Shown here piece after piece: positions 7,363 through 13,168 of a stretch of DNA of 18,720 nucleotides. The stretch's first letter is position 1. Each line of letters starts with the position of its first letter. The stretch comes from DASWIP01 sp036397635 (lineage in GTDB: Bacteria; Actinomycetota; AC-67): contig DASWIP010000084.1 in the NCBI GenBank assembly GCA_036397635.1, positions 1-18,720 of the forward strand. The letters run 5' to 3'. Position numbers and translations under genes: made by a program. The notes under the pieces are model-generated. The model saw only the letters and a list, made by a program, of their open reading frames with translations, was not told the DNA's origin and did no database searches.

Positions 7363-9245
7363 TGAGCCCGGGGCGTCCCCGACGGTTCCGGGATCTGCCG
7401 TTGTTCTGGCGGCTGCTTGTTCCCTACGCGGTGCTGCTGGTGACCGTCGGCGCGGCCGGTGGGTTTCTGATCGTGCGCGACCTCGCCTCGCGCGCGCAGA
7501 CCACGCTGGATCGTGATCTCGCGCGTCGATCGTTCGAAGCGCGCGCCGTCTTGCACAACCGGGAGCTGTACCTGCTGGAGTCGGCGAACTTCGCTGCGAA
7601 CCTGCAGGGGATGGCGGATGCGATGCGGGCGAGGGACGTGCGGGCGATCCGACAGCTGCTCGCATCGGTTCGGGTGTTGAAGGGTGACTTGACCCTCGTT
7701 GCGGCCCTTGATCCCGTCGGCGTCGGATCGATCGAGTTCCGACAAGACGAGGATGGGGAGACGACACGCCGAAGCGGACGCAACTGGGGACGCAACGGGT
7801 TCATCCGCGAGGCGCTGGCCGATCCCGAAGGCAGACGCCGCGCGGGCGTGGTCACCATCGGCGAGCCCATCCTGTCGATCGTCGCGCCGGTCTGCCGGAC
7901 GCGCGATCCGTGCGACGTCGTCGGCGCCGCGCTCGTCGGGATCTCGATCGAGCGGCTCGCAGCGGAAGCGGCAGGGCAACGCAGCGGCGGGCCGGAAGCT
8001 GTCGCTCCCGCCGCCGGCATCGCGCTCTACGACCTGGCGGGCGAGCTGCTCGCGGCGGCAGGTCTGTCTGGGGTGCGCAGCCCGCCTCCGGACGTACCCG
8101 ACGATCAGCCGGTGCGCGTCACCGGTGATGTCGAGGGGAGCGAGGTCGCCACGTTGTACTCGCCCCTGGAGCTGCAGGACCGGCGAGTCGGCACGCTCGG
8201 GGTCGCCATGCCGACCGCCACCTCGTTCTCGTCGGCGCGTGACACCGGCATCCGTCTCGCGGGGTTGCTCCTCGCCGTGCTCGTCGCGATGGTCGCCGTC
8301 GGCGCGCTGCTGTCTCGATCGATCCTGGGGCAGGTGCGGCCGCTGGTGAAGACCAACCGCGCGCTCGGGCAAGGCGATCTCGGCGCGCGCGCGGAGGTGC
8401 TCGGCGACGATGAACTGGGTGAGCTCGCGCGGGGCGTCAACCAGATGGCCGAGCAGCTCCAAGCCAGCCACGGGACGCTCGAGCAGCGCGTCGCCGAACG
8501 CACCCGAGAGGTGCAGCGCCTGCTGGAAGAGCGTTCCGATCTGTTCGCGGCGCTTAGCCACGAGCTGCGGACGCCGCTGTCGCTGATCCTGGGGAACGGC
8601 GAGTTGCTGCTCGATCCGGATGCGCCGCGTGCGAAAGCGTGGCGGAACGAGACCACGCAGGCGATCGTGGGGTCGGCCGAGCATCTGCTCGACCTGGTCA
8701 ACGACATCCTGGACCTCGCGAAGGCCGAGCGCGGCCGGCTGGAGCTGACGCAAGAAGACATCCTGCCGGCCGAGCTGCTCGCGGAATTGCGCCCGACCGT
8801 CGAAGGCCTCGCGCGGCCGGGTGAGCTCGAGGTCACGTTCGACGTGCCCGACGACCTTCCCATCGTGCGAGGCGACCGGCGAAGGCTCAAGGAGGTCGTG
8901 CTGAACCTGGTCGACAACGCGGTGAAGTACACGCCGGCCGGCGGGAGCGTGCACGTGACCGGGTTCGCGAAGAACGGGCACGTGCAGTTCGCGATCTCGG
9001 ACACCGGCCCCGGATTGCCGCTCGACGTCGGCGATCGGGTCTTCGAGCCGTTCTACCGCGTCGAAGGAACCAAGCCGCAGCGGGGGCGCGCATCCAGCGG
9101 CCTCGGGCTCGCGATCAGCAAGCGCTTCGTCGAGGCTCACGGCGGAGCCATCTGGTACGAGAGCGAACCCGGCGCCGGCTCCACCTTCCGCTTCAAGGTC
9201 CCGCACGGCAACCGCGACGGCCACATCAAGGAGGATGTCCGATGA
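7362..9245 (+). CDS. Transmembrane sensor histidine kinase (extracytoplasmic sensor-HAMP-HisKA-HATPase)
   Basis: This 627-aa kinase has a first membrane helix at about 17-38 and an extracytoplasmic sensor region of about 255 residues, compatible with a double-Cache fold but not proven. A second helix lies at about 297-318, followed by HAMP (DDELGELARGVNQMAEQL). The HisKA domain carries phospho-acceptor H400 in ALSHELRTPLS. The ATPase domain has the N box NLVDNAVKYTP, G1 DTGPGLP, F box FEPFYR and G2 SSGLGLAISK, so all catalytic boxes are intact. The sensor region holds a close Cys pair, C178 and C184. ATG 7362 overlaps the regulator stop (TGATG), with GGGAGG nine bases upstream. Likely partners are the adjacent receiver-only regulator and possibly the convergent LuxR-type regulator. 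The stimulus is unknown; the co-transcribed surface propellers are candidate co-sensors. Confidence 0.93.
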   Translation: MSPGRPRRFRDLPLFWRLLVPYAVLLVTVGAAGGFLIVRDLASRAQTTLDRDLARRSFEARAVLHNRELYLLESANFAANLQGMADAMRARDVRAIRQLLASVRVLKGDLTLVAALDPVGVGSIEFRQDEDGETTRRSGRNWGRNGFIREALADPEGRRRAGVVTIGEPILSIVAPVCRTRDPCDVVGAALVGISIERLAAEAAGQRSGGPEAVAPAAGIALYDLAGELLAAAGLSGVRSPPPDVPDDQPVRVTGDVEGSEVATLYSPLELQDRRVGTLGVAMPTATSFSSARDTGIRLAGLLLAVLVAMVAVGALLSRSILGQVRPLVKTNRALGQGDLGARAEVLGDDELGELARGVNQMAEQLQASHGTLEQRVAERTREVQRLLEERSDLFAALSHELRTPLSLILGNGELLLDPDAPRAKAWRNETTQAIVGSAEHLLDLVNDILDLAKAERGRLELTQEDILPAELLAELRPTVEGLARPGELEVTFDVPDDLPIVRGDRRRLKEVVLNLVDNAVKYTPAGGSVHVTGFAKNGHVQFAISDTGPGLPLDVGDRVFEPFYRVEGTKPQRGRASSGLGLAISKRFVEAHGGAIWYESEPGAGSTFRFKVPHGNRDGHIKEDVR

Positions 9246-9622
9246 GATGGGCGATGGTTCTGATCGTGGCGGTGATGGCGGTATCGATGACCGCCGGCGC
9301 CGACGACATCCCCGACGGCGCCACGTGCCAACGCGGCGACGCAGCACCGTTCACGCATCACTACCAGTCGTTCGACGATCCCGGATCCGCCGATCCCTCG
9401 AACGCCGAACGTGCTGCCGTGTGTGTCCATGCGGAGGGAACAACCGTGTTCTACCTCGGCGGGGAAGTCGTTGCCGAGGAAGAGCCTCAGTTCGGGCCGA
9501 CGGGAACGTGCGGCTCCGTCATCGTGCTCAACGAAGGCCTCGATAGCGGCAACGGACAGGATTGGAACAACAGCGGACCCGACGGGCAGAAAGGCACCGC
9601 GGACGATCAGCACTGCGATTGA
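9242..9622 (+). CDS. Small secreted four-cysteine protein
   Basis: This 126-aa protein has a signal peptide (hydrophobic residues 4-17, probable cleavage after AGA at 20) and a mature part of about 106 residues with four cysteines (C29, C61, C90, C125). The acidic, Gly/Asn-rich C-terminus (about 101-126: DSGNGQDWNN, then GPDGQKGTADD) resembles Asp-rich calcium-binding loops of the thrombospondin-3/EF-hand kind, though this is only a visual resemblance. The ATG overlaps the kinase stop (ATGA), with a strong AAGGAGG at 9228-9234, so high translation is likely. It is the last gene of the operon. I do not recognise the family. Being exported and coupled to a sensor kinase, it could be a ligand-binding accessory or modulator of the sensor. 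Confidence 0.8.
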   Translation: MRWAMVLIVAVMAVSMTAGADDIPDGATCQRGDAAPFTHHYQSFDDPGSADPSNAERAAVCVHAEGTTVFYLGGEVVAEEEPQFGPTGTCGSVIVLNEGLDSGNGQDWNNSGPDGQKGTADDQHCD

Positions 9623-9625
9623 GAT

Positions 9626-10831
9626 TCACAGCGAGCGGAGATACGCGAGGACGGCGAGCACACGCCGGTGGTCGTCGCTCGCCGGCTCGAGACCGAGCTT
9701 CATGAAGATGTTCGCGACGTGACCCTCGACCGTCTTCGGGGCCATGTGCAGTTGCTCGCTGATGGCTTGATTGGATCGCCCTTCCGCCATCGACCCAAGT
9801 ACCTCCCGCTCGCGCTCTGAAAGATCCTCGACCGGGCTGCGTCTATCACGTTCCTCGACGAGCAGGCTGACGACGTCCGGATCGACGACCGCTTCCCCGC
9901 GCGCCACCCGGGCGACTGCGTCCCGCAGTTGATCCAGGTGGGAGACCCGACTCTTGAGCAGCCAGCCGCATCCCTCTGCCTTGCCGCTCATGAGTTGCAC
10001 GGCGCCGGCGCTATCTGCGCTCTGTGAGAGCACGAGGACCCCCAAGCGTGTCATGGCTCGGCGCATGCCGATGATCGCGTCGATCTCTTTCTCGTTGTCG
10101 TCGGCCGACCCCAGCGAGATGACGGCGACGTCGGGGGGCGGGTCGAGCGACTGCAGTTCGCGCGGGCTCCGCGCCTGGTGGACGACGTCGAAGCCGCATG
10201 TTCTCAGGACGCCGGCGAGCCCTTCGCGGTCGAGGACCGATCGCTCTGCGAGCGCGACGCGGATCGCTGTTCCCTGGTTGGATTCGGCGGGTGGTCGCCG
10301 CATCTCCTCCATGACGGCATCGGCCACCTCTGGCGGGAATACGAGCTCGCCCTCCGAGACGCGGCGGACGGCGTCCACGACCTCCTCTGGTCGGGCGGTC
10401 TTGACGAGGTAGCCGGTCGCGCCCGCCCTGACTGCGCGGCCGATCTTGGCCGGCTCGCTGGAGGCAGAGAGCATCAGCACCTTTGACTGCGGGCATTCCT
10501 GCAAGATCATCCTCGTTGCGGCCAGGCCGTCCGTGCCGGGCATATCGATGTCCATGATGACCACGTCTGGCTTGGTCTCACTGGCAGCGACGACCGCCTC
10601 GTCGCCATCCGAAGCTTGGGCGGTGACCCGTGCGAAGCCTCGCATCTCTAGGATCTTTCGGAGCGTCTGACGCCAGATCGGATGGTCGTCCACCACGAGC
10701 ACACCGATCGGCCTTGGTCGCGGCGGGGTGGGCTCGTTCGATGAACGTGCCCTGCCGGTCACGCGCCGCCGAGGCGCCTTCCCATCCTCCACGACCCTAG
10801 TCTCACCCACGCGGTCGGCCGACTCAAGCAT
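9626..10831 (-). CDS. NarL/FixJ-type regulator with tandem receivers, the second degenerate
   Basis: This 401-aa protein starts with about 41 polar, Arg/Pro-rich residues. Receiver 1 (about 42-165) is canonical: D48/D49, phospho-acceptor D94 in VVIMDIDMPG, S122 and K144. Receiver 2 (about 188-315) aligns with receivers of the same family but has S239 where the acceptor Asp should be and keeps K293. The LuxR-type HTH is at about 335-395 (LSEREREVLGSMAEGRSN, TVEGHVANIFMKLGL) and should bind DNA. The gene converges on the kinase operon with 3 bp between stops, leaving no room for a terminator. The ATG at 10831 has an AAGGAGGG about 19 bases upstream, longer than usual, so the start is uncertain within the linker. 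It is the best candidate for transcriptional output of the kinase, although tandem-receiver regulators may also be orphans. Confidence 0.9.
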   Translation of the reverse strand: MLESADRVGETRVVEDGKAPRRRVTGRARSSNEPTPPRPRPIGVLVVDDHPIWRQTLRKILEMRGFARVTAQASDGDEAVVAASETKPDVVIMDIDMPGTDGLAATRMILQECPQSKVLMLSASSEPAKIGRAVRAGATGYLVKTARPEEVVDAVRRVSEGELVFPPEVADAVMEEMRRPPAESNQGTAIRVALAERSVLDREGLAGVLRTCGFDVVHQARSPRELQSLDPPPDVAVISLGSADDNEKEIDAIIGMRRAMTRLGVLVLSQSADSAGAVQLMSGKAEGCGWLLKSRVSHLDQLRDAVARVARGEAVVDPDVVSLLVEERDRRSPVEDLSEREREVLGSMAEGRSNQAISEQLHMAPKTVEGHVANIFMKLGLEPASDDHRRVLAVLAYLRSL

Positions 10832-10955
10832 GAGCTCGGGACCTGGTCTTCCCTCCTTGCTTTCAGGGGTCAGCCCGCCCGGCGTTCGGGTGATGCCCCT
10901 CTGGAGCGAGCGAGAGACGCGCGCGAGGCTGTCCTCAGTTCAGAGAGGGGATCCC
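10832..10955. promoter_or_regulatory. Divergent promoter region
   Basis: These 124 bp lie between the divergently transcribed tandem-receiver regulator and the cNMP-binding protein gene, and should contain both promoters. I see no convincing -35/-10 pair. A purine-rich AGAGAGGGG at 10942-10950 serves as the ribosome-binding site of the plus-strand gene. An autoregulated LuxR-type site could sit here, but no clear inverted repeat was found. Confidence 0.4.
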
Positions 10956-11489
10956 ATGATCAAGAGATCGTCGTACAGGCTGTCCCGCGTGCGATCGTTG
11001 CGCGCGCTGACGGTCTTCGCCGATGCCACCGACGACGAACTCCTCCGGATCGATCAGCAGACCACCAGGATCGACGTGGCAGCGGGCAGACGACTCACCG
11101 TTGAAGGGTCGGCAGGCCGCGACGCGATGATCGTGATCGACGGTCGAGCGCGGGTCACCCACAGGGGCAGGGTGATCGCCGAGATCGGGCCGGGCGAGCT
11201 GATCGGCGAGATGGCGCTGCTGAACGGTAGCCGGCGGTCGGCAACAGTGGTGGCCCTGACACCGATGCGTCTCATGGTGCTCAACCCGGGGGAGTTCCAG
11301 GAGATGCTGCGGGTCGCGCCCAGCGTGCGCGCGAAGGTCGGTGCGGTGGCGTTCGAACGAGGAGCGCAACCTCGACGGACGGCTCGCGACGGCCGGGGCT
11401 CGCCAGTTCTCGGATCGAACGACGCGAGTGCACCGGTTGGGGACGCCCGGGCGAAAGGAGGCAATCATGCGAGCGTCCGGCTTGCGTAG
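10956..11489 (+). CDS. Stand-alone cyclic-nucleotide-binding (Crp-type) domain protein
   Basis: This 177-aa protein begins with the usual cNMP-domain lead-in (SLRALTVFADATDDELLRI, 14-32). The beta barrel follows and contains the phosphate-binding cassette PGELIGEMALLNGSRRSATV (79-98), with the conserved Glu and Arg. After about residue 125 there is no helix-turn-helix, only a Gly/Arg/Ala-rich tail of about 45 residues, so it is unlikely to bind DNA as Crp does. The ATG at 10956 has GAGAGGGG five bases upstream; the longer open frame reaching back to 10728 overlaps the divergent regulator and is rejected. The last 23 bases overlap the next gene in another frame. It may bind cAMP, c-di-GMP or another ligand and act through partner proteins. 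Confidence 0.8.
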   Translation: MIKRSSYRLSRVRSLRALTVFADATDDELLRIDQQTTRIDVAAGRRLTVEGSAGRDAMIVIDGRARVTHRGRVIAEIGPGELIGEMALLNGSRRSATVVALTPMRLMVLNPGEFQEMLRVAPSVRAKVGAVAFERGAQPRRTARDGRGSPVLGSNDASAPVGDARAKGGNHASVRLA

Positions 11490-11904
11490 GTGGGGATCGA
11501 CGATCGTCTGCGTTGGGATGCTGCTCGTCGGTGGCTCCGCGGCGGAGGCCGAGCACGTCCTGGAAGCTGAACACCAGTCACAGGCGGTCGTGCGTGCCGG
11601 TGATCCACTGGTGGTCCGCATCGCCGCTGCAACCTCCTGTGTGGTCGCACCGGTTTGCAGCTGGGTGCAAGCGCAGGTGCGGTACGAACGACCGGACGGT
11701 GAGGCCGCCAGCGTCTGGGTGGAAGGGCCGTACCAGCCGTTCCAGGTTCTGGCCGTCACCGTGCCGGGGGAGCATGTGAACAGTCCCACTTTCTCGTACG
11801 AGATCGACGTCTCGCAGCAGGCGTGCTTCGACCGGTGCCATGGCGTGGGCGTTCACCTGCCGCGAGTGCTGGAGACCTACACGGTTGAGGTTGTCGATGT
11901 TTGA
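11467..11904 (+). CDS. Small secreted protein of unknown function
   Basis: This 145-aa protein has a signal peptide (hydrophobic core about 11-22, cleavage near SAAEA at 24-28) and a mature domain of about 117 residues rich in alternating hydrophobics, consistent with a beta sandwich. The mature cysteines C58/C64 and C120/C124 form two closely spaced pairs (C-x5-C and C-x3-C) that may be disulfides. The ATG at 11467 is preceded by an excellent GAAAGGAGG. It overlaps the end of the cNMP gene by 23 bp, so the two are probably co-transcribed. I do not recognise a family. The operon context (TetR regulator, cholesterol-oxidase-like enzyme) suggests a periplasmic or surface accessory role. Confidence 0.75.
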   Translation: MRASGLRRWGSTIVCVGMLLVGGSAAEAEHVLEAEHQSQAVVRAGDPLVVRIAAATSCVVAPVCSWVQAQVRYERPDGEAASVWVEGPYQPFQVLAVTVPGEHVNSPTFSYEIDVSQQACFDRCHGVGVHLPRVLETYTVEVVDV

Positions 11905-11937
11905 GGGGCAACCGATCCGACGTCCGGGGGTGCTCCG

Positions 11938-12594
11938 ATGACGGGCAGGCGGCGCACGAGCGCGCGTCCTCCCGGGAAACGGGCGAAGTACCTCGGCCCG
12001 GTGCGTCGGCGGCCGCAGATCCTGGAACTCGCCGCTTCGCTGTTCGCGGCAAGGGGATTCAGCCTCCCACTGGACCAGATCGCGAAAGAGGCCGGCCTTT
12101 CCAAAGCCGTGCTCTACGACTGTTTCCCCGGTGGCAAGGAAGAGCTGCAAGTGAAGGTGATCGAGCGAGCAGAAGGTCTGTTCTGCGATGAGGTCGTCGA
12201 AGCGCTTCAGGAGCGAACCGGTGACGCCGCCACCCTCGTGAACGTGGCTGTCCAGGCGTTCCTCCGGTTCGCGGAGAGGGATGCCGCTGCGTTCGATCTG
12301 CTCTTCGGGTCTGCCGAGATGCCGGGACAGCGGATGCGCCTGCGCCTTCGATTGGTGCGGGCACGGATCGACAAGGTGCTCACTCGCCTGCTCATGACCA
12401 GGCTTCGTGAGGCGGGAGTGGATGCCGAGCGGGGCGACATCGTGGCGCTGCTCGGTGTTGCCTCTGCCCTCGCTGCGCAGGCGACAGGAACCCGCCGCGC
12501 GCCGCTGTCCGAAGCGGTCGTCAGTCGGGCGACAGACGTTGTGGCGCGTGGTCTCGGGGGCCGGCTCGCTGGAGCCTCGATGGCCGTGGGATGA
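11938..12594 (+). CDS. TetR/AcrR-family transcriptional regulator
   Basis: This 218-aa protein has an N-terminal basic arm (1-25) followed by the TetR DNA-binding domain at about 26-72: ILELAASLFAARGF, then LPLDQIAKEAGLSKAVLYDCF containing the helix-turn-helix, then GGKEEL. The remaining 145 residues are the all-helical ligand-binding and dimerisation domain. ATG 11938 has a G-rich stretch (GGGGGTG) about 6 bases upstream. It sits 33 bp after the secreted protein gene and 54 bp before another, all on the plus strand. TetR proteins usually repress neighbouring genes until a small hydrophobic ligand binds. The downstream oxidase suggests a sterol-like or other lipophilic effector, which is inference. 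Confidence 0.88.
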   Translation: MTGRRRTSARPPGKRAKYLGPVRRRPQILELAASLFAARGFSLPLDQIAKEAGLSKAVLYDCFPGGKEELQVKVIERAEGLFCDEVVEALQERTGDAATLVNVAVQAFLRFAERDAAAFDLLFGSAEMPGQRMRLRLRLVRARIDKVLTRLLMTRLREAGVDAERGDIVALLGVASALAAQATGTRRAPLSEAVVSRATDVVARGLGGRLAGASMAVG

Positions 12595-12648
12595 CGGAAC
12601 GTCCAGCTTGCGCTGTCGGGGCGAGCTGTTCACAGGAGGGAGGGAATC

Positions 12649-13122
12649 ATGCTCGTCGTCAGAGGGGCCTTGATGCTGGCCCTATTGCTCGGCGCGACGG
12701 CTGTCGCACGGGCCGATGTGGACGAGGCGGTCGTGGTCAGCGGCACCATCATGCTCGAAGACGGAGCGCTCTTCCACATCGGGGTGGAGTCTCACGGGGC
12801 CGAGCCGACGGGCAACGCCTGGCTAGCGCGCGCCGGTACGGAGGGCATCGAGGTCATCGAGATCGCGATCGACTGTTTGGAAGCGTCGTGGCATCAGCCC
12901 GTCTATCCCATCCCGCCGTATCTGCCCTACCACATGGCACAAGCGTCGGGTTCGGTGGCGGATGGCACGCGGTACTTCATCACCGCGTACGACGTCGTGC
13001 CCCGGCCCGTCGGGTTGGGCGATCGCCTCGTGCTAGACACCGAACCCGGTGACGGCGCCTGCGGTGCACACGACTCGATCGGCTCGCCGGTGGCCGCCGG
13101 GGAGATCACGATCGGCCCCTGA
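12649..13122 (+). CDS. Small secreted protein, beta-rich, unknown function
   Basis: This 157-aa protein has a clear signal peptide (hydrophobic residues 8-20, cleavage near ARA at 20-22). The mature part has two cysteines (C76 in IDCLEAS, C138 in GDGACG). The layout of a hydrophobic strand with CL, a GSV-x-DGT-RYF strand, an acidic turn, a Cys and a final AGEITI strand resembles small secreted beta proteins common in actinobacteria with a CLxVxGN...F.V.DNGEPG pattern. That resemblance is a visual judgement. The ATG is preceded by ACAGGAGGGAGG. It lies 46 bp before the cholesterol-oxidase-like gene. No catalytic motif is visible. Confidence 0.75.
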   Translation: MLVVRGALMLALLLGATAVARADVDEAVVVSGTIMLEDGALFHIGVESHGAEPTGNAWLARAGTEGIEVIEIAIDCLEASWHQPVYPIPPYLPYHMAQASGSVADGTRYFITAYDVVPRPVGLGDRLVLDTEPGDGACGAHDSIGSPVAAGEITIGP

Positions 13123-13168
13123 TCGAAATCCGACCGTTCGACCGCGCGAGAAGGAGCGAAGCTGGGCG

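Noticed and set aside
6225..9347. Very long minus-strand open frame (1040 codons) opposite the paralogue 3 propeller, regulator and kinase genes
   Set aside because: The plus strand encodes clear propeller, receiver and kinase motifs here. The antisense product is Arg/Pro/His-rich with no domain, typical of high-GC shadow frames.
11578..12633. Minus-strand open frame of 351 codons opposite the secreted protein and TetR genes
   Set aside because: The opposite strand carries a clear TetR domain and a signal peptide. The antisense product is His/Arg-rich without a domain.
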